Positions 1 to 9,367 of a stretch of 64,000 bases of DNA are shown here, piece after piece. Numbering within the stretch: the first letter of the stretch is position 1; each line of letters starts with the position of its first letter. The notes under the pieces are model-generated. The model saw only the letters and a program-made list of their open reading frames with translations, did no database searches and was not told the DNA's origin. Source of the DNA: Jatrophihabitans endophyticus (GTDB taxonomy: Bacteria > Actinomycetota > Actinomycetes > Mycobacteriales > Jatrophihabitantaceae); contig NZ_FQVU01000003.1 of the NCBI RefSeq assembly GCF_900129455.1, positions 682,001 to 746,000 on the forward strand. The letters run 5' to 3'. The position numbers and the translations under genes are program-made.

Positions 1-1123
1 CGGCGACGCCAGCGGCAACCCGAGCTCGACGACGAGCGGCGGCACGGCCACCAAGGCCGCCGGCAACTCGCGCGTCGCCACCGTCACCGTCACCCAGGCG
101 AACGGCTGCACGTCGGACCGGCAGACCCTGGCCGCGGGCGCGATCACCTTCAAGGTGACGAACAAGGACGCGGCGGGCGTGACCGAGGTCGAGCTGCTGG
201 CGGGCCAGCGCATCCTCGGCGAGAAGGAGAACCTGCCCCCGGGCTTCAGTGGCGAGTTCAGCGTCAACGTCACCGCCGGCACGTACCAGCTGTACTGCCC
301 GGGCGCGACGCCCGAGAAGCGTCCGCTCACCGTGACCGGCAAGGCCGCCGGCACCGGCGACACCACCGTCGCGGCGCTGCTCGCGCAGGGCACGAAGGGC
401 TACGGCAACTACATCAACACCCAGGTGACGGCGCTCGTCGCCGCCGTGGCCAAATTCGACACCGCGCTGCACGGCACCGACCTCACCGCCGCGCAGAAGG
501 CCTACATCGCCGCCCGGCCGTTCTACGAGCGCATCGAGCCCGTCGCCGAGTCCTTCGTCATCGGCAAGGACTCCGTCGACGCCGACATCGACATCCGCGC
601 GGGCGACGTGCCGGCCTCGCAGTGGCGCGGCTTCCACCGCATCGAGAAGTCGCTGTTCCAGCAGAAGACGCTCAAGGGCATGGGTGACTACGGCGACAAG
701 CTGGTGGCCGACGTCAAGCGGCTGCAGGGCCTGACGAAGAACCTGACCTACAAGCCGACCGAGCTCGCCAACGGCGCGCAGGGACTGCTCGACGAGGTCG
801 CGGCCAGCAAGATCACCGGCGAGGAGGAGCGCTACTCGCGCGTCGACCTGCTCGACTTCGCCGGCAACGTCGAGGGCGCCGAGCAGGCGTTCGCGCAGCT
901 CCAGCCCGCGCTCGACAAGATCGACGCGACGCTCGGCAAGACCATCACCCAGCGCTTCACCGCGCTCTCGACGCTGCTGGACAAGTACAAGACCGATGCG
1001 AACCCCTCGGGCTACAAGCTGTACAACGACCTCACCGCCGCCGACAAGCGCGGCTTCGCGGCCGCGGTGAAGGCGGTCCAGGAGCCGCTGGCCAAGGTGT
1101 CCAGCAAGGTCGCCAACGCCTGA
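1..1123 (+). CDS. efeO: Iron uptake protein EfeO, 5'-truncated by window edge
   Basis: The frame is open from base 2, so the start and the signal sequence lie outside the window; 373 codons are visible. A Ser/Gly/Thr-rich linker leads into a cupredoxin-like domain (about the first 110 visible residues, with Cys in NGCTSD and LYCPG). It is followed by an imelysin/M75 domain whose HxxE motif (HRIE, bases 635-646) is the family metal ligand. EfeO is the extracytoplasmic iron-binding part of the EfeUOB iron transporter. The next gene is efeB, as in known efe operons; efeU would be expected upstream of the window. Identification is firm; the metal actually bound is inferred from the family. Confidence 0.93.
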   Translation, partial: GDASGNPSSTTSGGTATKAAGNSRVATVTVTQANGCTSDRQTLAAGAITFKVTNKDAAGVTEVELLAGQRILGEKENLPPGFSGEFSVNVTAGTYQLYCPGATPEKRPLTVTGKAAGTGDTTVAALLAQGTKGYGNYINTQVTALVAAVAKFDTALHGTDLTAAQKAYIAARPFYERIEPVAESFVIGKDSVDADIDIRAGDVPASQWRGFHRIEKSLFQQKTLKGMGDYGDKLVADVKRLQGLTKNLTYKPTELANGAQGLLDEVAASKITGEEERYSRVDLLDFAGNVEGAEQAFAQLQPALDKIDATLGKTITQRFTALSTLLDKYKTDANPSGYKLYNDLTAADKRGFAAAVKAVQEPLAKVSSKVANA

Positions 1124-1181
1124 GCGGGCGCGCAGCCGCGGCCCGGCGGTTGCGCCGCCCGCGGGTAATCTCGGGGACGCG

Positions 1182-2468
1182 ATGAACGACGACGCTCACG
1201 ACGCCGGCCCAGGCCGCGACGGTCCGAGGAACCCCAGCCGGCGCCGCTTCCTCGGTGGTGCCGCCGGCGCCGCCGGGGCGCTGGCCGCCGGTGGGGTCGG
1301 TTTCGGGGTCGCCCGGGCCACCGAGTCCGAGGCGGCCGCCGCTCCGGCCGCCACGCACCGCGTTCCGTTCTACGGTCGCCACCAGGCGGGCATCGCCACG
1401 CCGGCCCAGGACCGGCTCGCCTTCGCCGCGTTCGACATCACCGCGGTCGACGTCCAGGACGTCCAGGTGATGCTCGGCACGTGGGCCGCCGCGGCGTCGC
1501 AGCTGACGAAGGGGCTGCAGGTCGGTGCGGTCGAGGTGAGCCCGGATCGGCCGCCGATCGACACCGGCGAGGCGCTCGGGCTGTCGCCGGCCAACCTGAC
1601 GATCACGGTGGGCTTCGGGCCGTCGCTGTTCGACGACCGCTTCGGGCTGGCGGCCAAGCGCCCGGCCGCGCTCGCCCCCATCCCGGCGCTCCCCGGCGAC
1701 ACCCTCGACCCGCAGCGCAGCGGCGGCGATCTCTGCGTGCAGGCGTGCGCCGACGACCCGCAGGTGGCCTTCCACGCGATCCGCAACTTCGCCCGGCTCG
1801 CGCGCGGCACGGCGGTCATGCGCTGGTCGCAGCTCGGCTTCGGCCGGACCTCGTCCACGTCCCGGTCGCAGGACACCCCGCGCAACCTCATGGGGTTCAA
1901 GGACGGCACCAACAACATCAAGGACGAGGACACCGACGAGCTCGACCGCTTCGTCTGGGTGGGCCGCGAGACCGACCAGCCGTGGATGCGCGGGGGCAGC
2001 TACGTCGTCGCCCGCCGCATCCGCATGCTCATCGAGTCGTGGGACACCGACTTCCTCAGTGACCAGGAGAAGGTGTTCGGCCGCTACAAGGACAGCGGCG
2101 CCCCGCTCACCGGCAAGCACGAGTTCGACACCGTCCGCCTCGCCGCGGCGAGGGCCGGCAAGCCGGTCATCGACGCCAACGCGCACATCCGCCTCGCCGC
2201 GCCGGAGTCCAACGGCGGGAAGAAGCTGCTGCGTCGCGGCTACTCCTACACCGACGGCATCGACCCCGACACCGGCCTGCTCGACGCCGGGCTGTTCTTC
2301 ATCGCCTTCCAGCAGGACCCGCGCACCCAGTTCGTGCCGATCCAGCGCCGGCTGGGCGGCTCGGACCTGCTCAACGAGTACATCCGCCACACCGGCAGCG
2401 GCGTGTGGGCGTGCCCGCCGGGGGTGTCGGCGGCGGGCGACTGGTGGGGCAAGTCGTTGTTCGGCTGA
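1182..2468 (+). CDS. efeB: Deferrochelatase/peroxidase EfeB (DyP type, Tat-exported)
   Basis: The 428-residue protein has a twin-arginine signal (SRRRFLGG at residues 19-26, then an Ala/Gly hydrophobic stretch), so it is predicted to be folded in the cytoplasm and exported. The body is a dye-decolorizing peroxidase with the hallmark GxxDG motif as GFKDG at residues 238-242 (Asp241 is the distal catalytic residue of the family). EfeB proteins are haem-containing partners of EfeO in iron uptake. A TAATCT box at 1166-1171 lies 10 bases before the ATG, suggesting its own promoter with almost no leader. It lies 58 bases after efeO. Confidence 0.95.
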   Translation: MNDDAHDAGPGRDGPRNPSRRRFLGGAAGAAGALAAGGVGFGVARATESEAAAAPAATHRVPFYGRHQAGIATPAQDRLAFAAFDITAVDVQDVQVMLGTWAAAASQLTKGLQVGAVEVSPDRPPIDTGEALGLSPANLTITVGFGPSLFDDRFGLAAKRPAALAPIPALPGDTLDPQRSGGDLCVQACADDPQVAFHAIRNFARLARGTAVMRWSQLGFGRTSSTSRSQDTPRNLMGFKDGTNNIKDEDTDELDRFVWVGRETDQPWMRGGSYVVARRIRMLIESWDTDFLSDQEKVFGRYKDSGAPLTGKHEFDTVRLAAARAGKPVIDANAHIRLAAPESNGGKKLLRRGYSYTDGIDPDTGLLDAGLFFIAFQQDPRTQFVPIQRRLGGSDLLNEYIRHTGSGVWACPPGVSAAGDWWGKSLFG

Positions 2469-3085
2469 CCGCGGCGCGACCGCCGGAGTGGGCGGTGGCG
2501 TCGGCGGTCGCGGCGCCGGTGTTCCTCGTCGGCGGGTGGACGCTCGCGCAGGCGGTGGGCCCGCCGGGGTTCGACGCCGTGGCCGACACGATCAGCGACC
2601 TCGCCCGCCGCGGCGTGGAGCACCGCTGGATCATGACCCTCGGCCTCGCCGGGCTCGGCGTCTCGCACGTCGTCACCGCCATCGGGTCGGCCGCCCTCCG
2701 GCCGGTGAGCCGGGTCGTGCTCGCCCTGGCCGGGGCGGTGACGTTCCTGGTGGCCGTCTTCCCGCAGCCGGTCGCGGGGTCGTCGGCCGTGCACGGCGGC
2801 CTCGCCGCCACAGGGTTCGTGCTGCTCGCCCTGTGGCCGGCGACGACGGCGTCGCGTCGGGGACCGACGGTGCGCCGACCCGCCGTGGCGATCGGCGTCG
2901 CCGCAGTGTCGGTCGGGTTGCTCGGCTGGTTCGCCGTCCACCTCGACGGCGCCACCGTCGGGCTGTGGGAGCGCGTGCTCGCCGCGCAGCAGGCGTTGTG
3001 GCCGCTCGTCGTCGTCCTCGCGCTCCGCGCGACCGCGACCGGTCGCCGCCGTGTCGGGGAGGGGGATGACACCATCGGGGCATGA
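2444..3085 (+). CDS. DUF998 family membrane protein
   Basis: This is a small integral membrane protein with about six hydrophobic segments and the ISDLA / WIM pattern near residues 45-60 typical of DUF998 proteins (function unknown). The start is uncertain. GTG at 2444 gives 213 residues and overlaps the end of efeB by 25 bases; GTG codons at 2405 and 2495 are also in frame. Its TGA overlaps the dxr ATG (ATGA, 3082-3085), so the two are probably translated together. Nothing in the sequence links it specifically to iron or to isoprenoids. Confidence 0.75.
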   Translation: MGQVVVRLTAARPPEWAVASAVAAPVFLVGGWTLAQAVGPPGFDAVADTISDLARRGVEHRWIMTLGLAGLGVSHVVTAIGSAALRPVSRVVLALAGAVTFLVAVFPQPVAGSSAVHGGLAATGFVLLALWPATTASRRGPTVRRPAVAIGVAAVSVGLLGWFAVHLDGATVGLWERVLAAQQALWPLVVVLALRATATGRRRVGEGDDTIGA

Positions 3086-4284
3086 CTGCGGCTCGCGACG
3101 TCGTCCTGCTGGGGTCCACCGGCTCGATCGGGACGCAGACCGAGGACGTCGCGCGGCAGGCGACCGACCGGGTGCGCATCGTCGCGGTCGCCGCGGGCGG
3201 CAGCGACGTGGCGGCGCTCGCCGACCAGGCGGCCCGGCTCGCCGTGCGCGCGGTCGGCGTCGCCCGCGAGGACGTGGTCGACGCGCTGCGTGACCGGCTC
3301 GACGCGGTGTGGCCCGGGGACGTGCGCCGGCCCGAGGTGCACGCCGGCGCCCAGGCGGCGGCCGAGCTCGCCGCCCTGCCGTGCGACACGGTGCTGAACG
3401 CCGTCACCGGGGCGCAGGGGTTGCGGGCCACGCTGGCCGCGCTGGCGGCCGGCCGCGTCGTCGCGCTGGCCAACAAGGAGTCGCTGATCGCCGGGGGGCC
3501 GCTGGTCACCCGACTCGCGGGCGACGGCCAGCTCGTCCCGGTCGACTCCGAGCACTCGGCGCTGGCCCAGTGCCTGCGCGCCGGATCCGCCGGCGAGGTG
3601 CGACGGCTGCTGGTCACCGCCAGCGGCGGCCCGTTCCGCGGTCGCCGCCGCGAGCAGCTCCTCGACGTCACGCCCGCGCAGGCGCTGGCCCACCCCACCT
3701 GGGACATGGGACGGCTCGTCACGACGAACTCCGCCACCCTGGTCAACAAGGGCCTGGAGATCATCGAGGCGCACCTGCTCTTCGACGTCCCGTACGAGCG
3801 CATCGAGGCGGTGGTGCACCCGCAGTCGATGATCCACTCCATGGTCGAGTTCCAGGACGGCTCGACGATCGCCCAGGCCTCGCCGCCGGACATGCGGCTG
3901 CCGATCGCGCTGGCGCTCGGCTGGCCCGACCGCGTCCCCGACGCCGCGCGGCCCGTCGACTGGACGACCGCGCAGAGCTGGACGTTCGAGCCGCTCGACG
4001 CCGAGGCCTTCCCGGCCGTCGAGCTCGCCAAGCGGGCGGGCACCGCCGGCGGCTGTGCGCCCGCGGTCTTCAACGCCGCCAACGAGCTGCTCGTCGCCGC
4101 CTTCCACGACGGCTCGGTGCGCTTCCTGCAGATCGTCGACACCGTGGCCGACGTGCTGGACGCCTGGCTGAGGGAACGCCACGACGAGGTCGGGAACCCC
4201 GGTACCGTGGCGGACGTCGAACAGGCAGAGGAGTGGGCCCGCCGGCGAGCACGTTCGCTGGTCGCGACCGCGTCCGAGACCTGA
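3082..4284 (+). CDS. dxr: 1-deoxy-D-xylulose 5-phosphate reductoisomerase
   Basis: This enzyme catalyses the NADPH-dependent rearrangement and reduction of DXP to methylerythritol 4-phosphate, the committed step of the MEP isoprenoid pathway, in the cytoplasm. The NADPH-binding motif GSTGSIG is at residues 11-17. Further on are NKES, the metal/substrate segment around VDSEHSA, the substrate loop SGGPFRG, HPTWDMG, and [13 protein letters not shown]. The length (400 residues) is normal. The ATG overlaps the preceding stop. It is followed by rseP and ispG in the common actinobacterial order; ispG acts later in the same pathway. Confidence 0.97.
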   Translation: MTAARDVVLLGSTGSIGTQTEDVARQATDRVRIVAVAAGGSDVAALADQAARLAVRAVGVAREDVVDALRDRLDAVWPGDVRRPEVHAGAQAAAELAALPCDTVLNAVTGAQGLRATLAALAAGRVVALANKESLIAGGPLVTRLAGDGQLVPVDSEHSALAQCLRAGSAGEVRRLLVTASGGPFRGRRREQLLDVTPAQALAHPTWDMGRLVTTNSATLVNKGLEIIEAHLLFDVPYERIEAVVHPQSMIHSMVEFQDGSTIAQASPPDMRLPIALALGWPDRVPDAARPVDWTTAQSWTFEPLDAEAFPAVELAKRAGTAGGCAPAVFNAANELLVAAFHDGSVRFLQIVDTVADVLDAWLRERHDEVGNPGTVADVEQAEEWARRRARSLVATASET

Positions 4285-4318
4285 CCACTCGCGGGGACGA
4301 GAAGGAGCCGAGCCGGGA

Positions 4319-5689
4319 ATGCCCTCGTGGTTGCTCTACACCCTCGGTGTCGTCATCTTCGCCTTCGGCCTGCTGCTGTCGATCGCGCTGCACGAGGTCG
4401 GCCACATGGTGCCGGCGAAGAAGTTCGGCGTGAAGGTGACGCAGTACATGGTCGGCTTCGGTCCGACGATGTGGTCGCGCAAGCGCGGCGACACCGAGTA
4501 CGGCCTGAAGGCGGTTCCGCTCGGCGGCTACATCCGCATGATCGGGATGGTGCCGCCTCGCGCCGACGGTCGGCGCTCCCGCTGGCCCCGGCGCATGGCC
4601 ACCGCGGTCGAGGACTTCCGCCAGGTCAGCCGGGCCGAGGTGCAGCCCGGCGACGAGGAGCGCCAGTTCTACCGGCTGACGCCGGGCAAGAAGATGATCG
4701 TCATGGTCGGGGGCCCGACCATGAACCTGCTCATCTACCTCGTCCTGACTATCATCGTGCTCACCACGCTCGGGGTGGCCAAGGAACGGCCGCCGACGCT
4801 GACGATCACCTCGATCGAGAAGTGCGTGGTGGCGGCGAACCGAACCGATGTCGACCCGAACGAGTGCCCGGTCGGCTCCGAGGCGCCCGCCTACAGGAAG
4901 CTGCAGCCGGGCGACACGGTCCTCGCGGTCGACGGCACGCCGGTCACCAGTTGGGACGGGCTGGTGTCGCGGGTCGAGACGTCGGCCGGCGCGCCGTTGC
5001 GTATGACGATCCGCCGTGACGGCATCACACGGACGGTCACGGTCACGCCGGTGCGCAACCTCAAGCGCGTCGTCGACGGCAAGGGCGGCACGAAGCTCGC
5101 GACGACCGGGTACCTCGGCGTGTCGCCGGTCATCCCGCGCTACTACGACACCCTGTCGCTCACCGAGATCCCCGGCGAGATCGGCCGCCAGCTCCACCTC
5201 GGCGTCAGCGCGCTGGCCCGCTACCCGGAGAAGATCGGCAACCTGTTCGGCACCGTCTTCCAGGGCGAGAAGCGCGATCCCGAGGGCGCCGTGGGCGTGG
5301 TCGGCATCGGTCGCATCTCCGGCGATCTCGCCGAGAGCAAGGCCATCACCACCAAGGACAAGGTGGCCTCGCTGCTCGGCCTGCTCGCGAGCGTCAACCT
5401 GCTGCTGTTCTTCTTCAACCTGCTGCCGCTGCTGCCGCTCGACGGCGGTCACGTGGCGGGGGCGATCGTCGAGGCGGTCAAGCGCGGCCGCGCCCGGCTG
5501 CGGGCCCGCAGCCAGCCGCCGCTGGTCGGGCCCGACGGGGGAGCGGTGCGGCCCGCGCGGCCACAGATCTTCGTGGACACCGCGCAGATGCTGCCGGTGA
5601 TGTACGGCGTCGCGTCGGTGCTCGTCGTGCTCACCCTGCTCACGCTGTACGCCGACATCGTCAGCCCGATCCGTCTCCTCGGCGGCTGA
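4319..5689 (+). CDS. rseP: Site-2 intramembrane zinc metalloprotease (RseP/Rip1, M50)
   Basis: This is a membrane protease that cleaves anti-sigma factors and other single-pass proteins within the membrane. The zinc motif HEVGH is at residues 25-29 inside the first hydrophobic helix, and the second active-site motif LDG is near residue 375 in NLLPLLPLDGGH. A PDZ domain lies between (about residues 180-260, around LQPGDTVLAVDGTPV). At 456 residues it is somewhat long: residues about 80-115 are a basic, hydrophilic insertion after the conserved MIGMV segment, and residues about 393-415 form another. ATG 4319 lies 34 bases after dxr, with a GGAGC-type ribosome site. Confidence 0.94.
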   Translation: MPSWLLYTLGVVIFAFGLLLSIALHEVGHMVPAKKFGVKVTQYMVGFGPTMWSRKRGDTEYGLKAVPLGGYIRMIGMVPPRADGRRSRWPRRMATAVEDFRQVSRAEVQPGDEERQFYRLTPGKKMIVMVGGPTMNLLIYLVLTIIVLTTLGVAKERPPTLTITSIEKCVVAANRTDVDPNECPVGSEAPAYRKLQPGDTVLAVDGTPVTSWDGLVSRVETSAGAPLRMTIRRDGITRTVTVTPVRNLKRVVDGKGGTKLATTGYLGVSPVIPRYYDTLSLTEIPGEIGRQLHLGVSALARYPEKIGNLFGTVFQGEKRDPEGAVGVVGIGRISGDLAESKAITTKDKVASLLGLLASVNLLLFFFNLLPLLPLDGGHVAGAIVEAVKRGRARLRARSQPPLVGPDGGAVRPARPQIFVDTAQMLPVMYGVASVLVVLTLLTLYADIVSPIRLLGG

Positions 5690-5714
5690 CCGAACAAGGG
5701 GATAATGGGGAAGC

Positions 5715-6869
5715 GTGACTACCAACCTGGGAATGCCGACGTCGCCACCGCCCGTGCTGGCACCGCGACGCAGGTCGCGCCGCATCAACGTCGGATCGGT
5801 GCCGGTGGGCGGCGACGCGCCGGTGTCGGTGCAGTCGATGACGACCACGCTCACCGCCGACGTCAATGCCACCCTGCAGCAGATCGCGGCGCTCACCGCG
5901 GCCGGTTGCGACATCGTCCGAGTGGCGTGCCCGTCGGCCGACGACGCCGAGGCGCTGCCGGCGATCGCGGCCAAGTCGCAGCTGCCGGTCATCGCCGACA
6001 TCCACTTCCAGCCCAAGTACGTCTTCGCCGCGATCGACGCCGGCTGCGCGGCCGTCCGGGTGAACCCGGGCAACATCAAGGCCTTCGACGACAAGGTCGG
6101 TGAGATCGCGAAGGCCGCGTCCGACGCGGGCGTCTCGCTGCGCATCGGCGTCAACGCCGGCTCGCTGGACAAGCGGCTGCTCGCCAAGTACGGCAAGGCC
6201 ACGCCCGAGGCGCTGGTCGAGTCGGCGCTGAACGAGGCCGCCCTGTTCGAGGAGCACGACTTCCGCGACTTCAAGATCTCGGTCAAGCACAACGACCCGG
6301 TCGTGATGGTGCGCGCGTACGAGCTGCTCGCCGAGGCCTGCGACTACCCGCTGCACCTCGGCGTCACCGAGGCGGGCCCGGCCTTCCAGGGCACCATCAA
6401 GTCCTCGGTCGCGTTCGGGGCGCTGCTCAGCCGCGGCATCGGCGACACGATCCGCGTCTCGCTCTCGGCCCCGCCGGTCGAGGAGGTGAAGGTCGGCCTG
6501 TCGATCCTCGAGTCGCTGAACCTGCGCCAGCGTCGGCTGGAGATCGTCTCCTGCCCCTCGTGCGGGCGGGCCCAGGTCGACGTCTATACCCTCGCCGACA
6601 AGGTCACCGCCGGCCTCGAGGGCATCGAGGTCCCGCTCCGCGTCGCGGTGATGGGGTGCGTCGTGAACGGCCCGGGCGAGGCTCGCGAGGCCGATCTCGG
6701 CGTGGCGTCGGGCAACGGCAAGGGGCAGATCTTCGTCCGCGGCGAGGTCATCAAGACCGTGCCCGAGTCGCAGATCGTGGAGACCCTCATCGAGGAGGCC
6801 CTGCGGATGGCCGAGGAGATGGGCGACGCCGGCGTGCCGTCGGGCGAGCCGTCGGTCTCCATCACCTGA
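5715..6869 (+). CDS. ispG: 4-hydroxy-3-methylbut-2-enyl diphosphate synthase
   Basis: IspG (GcpE) reduces methylerythritol cyclodiphosphate to HMBPP, the penultimate MEP pathway step, using a [4Fe-4S] cluster. The three cluster cysteines are visible as Cys280 and Cys283 (SCPSCGR) and Cys315 ([10 protein letters not shown]), with the conserved Glu322 of the NGPGE motif. The N-terminal TIM barrel begins with the [13 protein letters not shown] segment. The length of 384 is normal. The start is GTG 5715, preceded by an AAGGGG-type ribosome site. It lies 25 bases after rseP and is probably cotranscribed with dxr and rseP. Confidence 0.97.
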   Translation: MTTNLGMPTSPPPVLAPRRRSRRINVGSVPVGGDAPVSVQSMTTTLTADVNATLQQIAALTAAGCDIVRVACPSADDAEALPAIAAKSQLPVIADIHFQPKYVFAAIDAGCAAVRVNPGNIKAFDDKVGEIAKAASDAGVSLRIGVNAGSLDKRLLAKYGKATPEALVESALNEAALFEEHDFRDFKISVKHNDPVVMVRAYELLAEACDYPLHLGVTEAGPAFQGTIKSSVAFGALLSRGIGDTIRVSLSAPPVEEVKVGLSILESLNLRQRRLEIVSCPSCGRAQVDVYTLADKVTAGLEGIEVPLRVAVMGCVVNGPGEAREADLGVASGNGKGQIFVRGEVIKTVPESQIVETLIEEALRMAEEMGDAGVPSGEPSVSIT

Positions 6870-6924
6870 CCCGGCGCCCGGCCGTTAGTCGGTGCGCCAC
6901 CCCGGGCAGCATCCTGGTCGAACG

Positions 6925-6930
6925 TACAAT
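6925..6930 (+). promoter_or_regulatory. Candidate -10 box for the DUF3072 gene
   Basis: TACAAT is an exact TAnaaT-type -10 box between ispG and the next gene. Transcription would start near 6937, just past an in-frame ATG at 6934, which favours GTG 6949 as the true start. No clear -35 is visible. Confidence 0.45.
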
Positions 6931-6948
6931 CGAATGAGGGAGCAGCTG

Positions 6949-7155
6949 GTGAGCACACCGGACGACGTGCAACCGCAGGCCGAGAAGCCCACCGACGAGT
7001 GGGTGACCGGCGACGAGCCGATGACCGGCCCGCAGCAGTCCTACCTGTCCACACTCGCGCAGGAGGCCGGCGAGGAGGTCAAGCAGGACCTCACCAAGGC
7101 GCAGGCCAGCGAGGAGATCGACCGACTGCAGAACGAGACCGGCCGCGGCGCGTGA
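6949..7155 (+). CDS. DUF3072 domain small protein
   Basis: This 68-residue acidic soluble protein carries the DUF3072 signature: DEPMTGPQQSYL, then EEAGEE and a helical segment rich in Lys, Glu and Asp ending near RLQNE. The function of the family is unknown. GTG 6949 is chosen because GAGGGAG (6936-6942) sits 6 bases upstream, a good ribosome site; ATG 6934 is in frame but overlaps the inferred transcription start. The neighbours (ispG before, GNAT after) give no functional clue. Confidence 0.75.
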   Translation: MSTPDDVQPQAEKPTDEWVTGDEPMTGPQQSYLSTLAQEAGEEVKQDLTKAQASEEIDRLQNETGRGA

Positions 7156-7176
7156 CGCGCGCCGTTCCCGGTGGGC

Positions 7177-7182
7177 TAGCGT
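7177..7182 (+). promoter_or_regulatory. -10 box for a leaderless GNAT transcript
   Basis: TAGCGT ends 6 bases before GTG 7189, the spacing expected if transcription begins at the start codon. There is no ribosome-binding site. Confidence 0.5.
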
Positions 7183-7188
7183 GATGCG

Positions 7189-8145
7189 GTGAGCTCGCTG
7201 CTGCGCCGGTCCGCCGGGACGGGCGGCGCGAGCTCCGGCTCCGAGGACCTGACCGTGACGGTCCTGGGTGACGCCGACCGGCCCGCCCTGACCCGCCTCG
7301 TCGGCCAGGATCCCTTCGTCAACGCGGTCCTGGCCGCTCGCCTCGACGCGCTCTCGTCCCTGTCGCCGCGCCGCTTCGGGGGCACCCTGTTGGGCGTCCG
7401 CGATCCCGGTGGCCGGCTCGTCGCTGCCGCCTTCCACGGCGGCAACCTGCTCCCGGTCGCGGGCGATTCGGACTGCACCGACGAGTTCGGAACGGCCGGC
7501 GTCCCCGACGCCCGGGACTCCTGCGCCGAGGCGTGGGCGGTGCTCGGTCGGTATCTGGCCCGCGAGACCCGCGTCTGCAGCTCGATCGTCGGCCGCGCGA
7601 GCGCGGTCAGTGCTCTCTGGGACGAGCTCGCGCCGTCCTGGGGCCGCCCGCGGGCGATCCGCGACCGGCAGCCCTTGCTCGCGCTGCACGACGCCGCGAC
7701 CCTGCCGCCGGGCGACGAGACGGTGCGCCGCGTGCAGCCCGCGCAGTTGGACGCCTACGTGCCCGCGGCCGCGGAGATGTTCACCGAGGAGCTCGGCGTC
7801 TCGCCCTACCAGTGCGCCGCGGCCGGTGACTACCGGCGCCGCGTCGCGTCGCTCGTGCGCGAGGGCCGCGCGTTCGCGGTGTTCGACCGGGACGGGCGGG
7901 TGGCGTTCAAGGCTGACCTCGGTGCCGTCTCGCGGCAGACCTGCCAGGTGCAGGGGGTCTGGGTGCGCCCGGAGCTGCGGGGTCGGGGGCTCGGCACGCG
8001 TGCGCTCGCCGGCGTGCTCGCGCACGCGCTGACGACCGCCCCCACGGTGAGCCTCTACGTCAACGACTTCAACGTCGCGGCGCGGCGGATGTACGCCCGC
8101 CTGGGCATGGTGCCGGCCGCCACCCTGTCGACCGTGCTCTTCTGA
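7189..8145 (+). CDS. GNAT family acetyltransferase with DUF4081 N-terminal domain
   Basis: This two-domain protein of 318 residues has an N-terminal DUF4081-like half (residues about 20-175). Its C-terminal GNAT fold carries the acetyl-CoA loop RPELRGRGLG (near residues 262-271), followed by the ALAGVLAHAL helix and the SLYVNDFNVAARRMYARLGM segment. The family transfers an acetyl group from acetyl-CoA; the substrate cannot be read from the sequence. A gene of this type follows rseP-ispG in many actinobacteria. GTG 7189 is supported by the TAGCGT box 6 bases upstream. Confidence 0.85.
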   Translation: MSSLLRRSAGTGGASSGSEDLTVTVLGDADRPALTRLVGQDPFVNAVLAARLDALSSLSPRRFGGTLLGVRDPGGRLVAAAFHGGNLLPVAGDSDCTDEFGTAGVPDARDSCAEAWAVLGRYLARETRVCSSIVGRASAVSALWDELAPSWGRPRAIRDRQPLLALHDAATLPPGDETVRRVQPAQLDAYVPAAAEMFTEELGVSPYQCAAAGDYRRRVASLVREGRAFAVFDRDGRVAFKADLGAVSRQTCQVQGVWVRPELRGRGLGTRALAGVLAHALTTAPTVSLYVNDFNVAARRMYARLGMVPAATLSTVLF

Positions 8146-8185
8146 GCACCCCGGCTCGCGCCGTCCCTGCGTCGGTGGCGGCCGC

Positions 8186-8191
8186 TAACCT
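8186..8191 (+). promoter_or_regulatory. -10 box for a leaderless HAD transcript
   Basis: TAACCT ends 6 bases before GTG 8198, and there is no ribosome-binding site between them. Confidence 0.5.
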
Positions 8192-8197
8192 CGGCGC

Positions 8198-8887
8198 GTG
8201 ACGATCGAGGCGGTCATCTTCGACTGGGGCGGCACCCTCACCCCGTGGCACACGCTGGAGCCGCGGGAGGCGTGGATCGCGGCGGTCGCCGACGCGGACC
8301 TCGCCGATCGGCTGTGGCAGGCCGAGGTCGAGATCTGGCGCCGGTCGCGCGACGAGCACCGCAGCGGCACGGTGGCCGAGGTGTTCGACACGGTCGGGGT
8401 CACCGCGACCGACGTCATGCTCGCGTCCCTGCGCGAGTGGTGGGAGCCGCACACGTTCCTCGACCCCGACGTGCCGGCCCTGTTCGCCGGCCTGCACGAG
8501 CGCGGCATCCGGGTCGGGGTGCTGTCGAACACGTTGTGGACACGCGAGGAGCACGAGCGCATCTTTCGCCGCGACGGCGTCCTCGACGCGATCGACGGCG
8601 CCGTGTACTCCTCGGAGATCCCCTGGAGCAAGCCGCACGCCGAGGCCTTCCGGGCCGCGCTCGACGCCGTCGCGGTCGTCGACCCGTCCCGCGCCGTGTT
8701 CGTCGGCGACCGCCCGTTCGACGACATCCACGGCGCGAAGTCGGTCGGCATGCACGCCGTGCTGGTGCCGCACAGCGAGATCCCCGACGTGCAGAAGGGG
8801 CCGGTCGAAGGGGAGGCCGACGCAGTCGTGCAGCGCCTGGGTGACGTGCTCGCCGTCGTCGACGCGCTGCATCGCCCGCGCGACTGA
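8198..8887 (+). CDS. HAD superfamily hydrolase-like protein with altered motif I
   Basis: This HAD-fold protein of 229 residues has motif I as FDWGGTL (Asp9, Gly11), motif II VLSNTLW, motif III Lys in SKPHAEAF, and motif IV VFVGDRPFDD. The normal DxD of HAD phosphatases is DxG here, so the nucleophile Asp9 is present but the general acid/base two residues later is missing. The metal-binding Asp pair of motif IV is kept. It may be a slow or different-chemistry HAD enzyme rather than an ordinary phosphatase. It ends 12 bases before the convergent DUF4439 gene. Confidence 0.82.
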   Translation: MTIEAVIFDWGGTLTPWHTLEPREAWIAAVADADLADRLWQAEVEIWRRSRDEHRSGTVAEVFDTVGVTATDVMLASLREWWEPHTFLDPDVPALFAGLHERGIRVGVLSNTLWTREEHERIFRRDGVLDAIDGAVYSSEIPWSKPHAEAFRAALDAVAVVDPSRAVFVGDRPFDDIHGAKSVGMHAVLVPHSEIPDVQKGPVEGEADAVVQRLGDVLAVVDALHRPRD

Positions 8888-8899
8888 GCGGGCCGGTCC

Positions 8900-9367
8900 T
8901 CAGATGCCGGGGAAGGGCGTCGTCGCCCGCGCCGGGTCGACCCTGCTGCGCCACCGGGTGGCGCGGATCGCTGCGGCGGTGAGCTGTCGCTGCGCGGTCG
9001 CCCGCAGCCGCGTCGCCCGGGTGCCGCCGACGGACGCGGCCACGGCGTAGGCGTACCGCCACCCCGCGGCCACACCGTCCTCGAGCCGGACGGCCAGCGC
9101 ACGGGCCGCGGCGGCGTCGCGCACGGGATAGAGGGCGGGGTAGTCCGGGTCGGGGCCGACGGGGTCGGCGCCGGCCGCGGCCAGCGTCGTCATCGTCGCG
9201 TCGCGGGCCTGCTCGTGCGCGGCGGTACAGGTGACCGCGAGCTCGCGGTCGTCGGCGCTGCAGCGCGGCCCGAGCAGGGCGTAGCCGAAGACGGCGCGGT
9301 GCTCGGTCGCGAGCGCGGCCTGCAGCGCATCGGTCAGCGCGTCGGCGCGCGTGCCGCGGGCGCTCAT
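8900..9367 (-). CDS. DUF4439 ferritin-like domain protein
   Basis: This 155-residue, mostly helical protein has the DUF4439 pattern. An EHRAVFGYALLG segment near residues 22-33 and a second HEQAR helix near residue 50 supply the Glu/His residues of a ferritin-like four-helix bundle. Metal binding is expected from the fold but has not been shown for the family. The ATG (complement of 9365-9367) overlaps the stop of the gene upstream on the same strand (ATGA), so the two are translationally coupled. A comparable pair lies next to rimP in mycobacteria. Confidence 0.78.
   Translation of the reverse strand: MSARGTRADALTDALQAALATEHRAVFGYALLGPRCSADDRELAVTCTAAHEQARDATMTTLAAAGADPVGPDPDYPALYPVRDAAAARALAVRLEDGVAAGWRYAYAVAASVGGTRATRLRATAQRQLTAAAIRATRWRSRVDPARATTPFPGI

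Noticed and set aside
155-157. GTG as the start of efeO
   Set aside because: The frame is open to base 2 and homology with the cupredoxin domain runs upstream, so the gene starts before the window.
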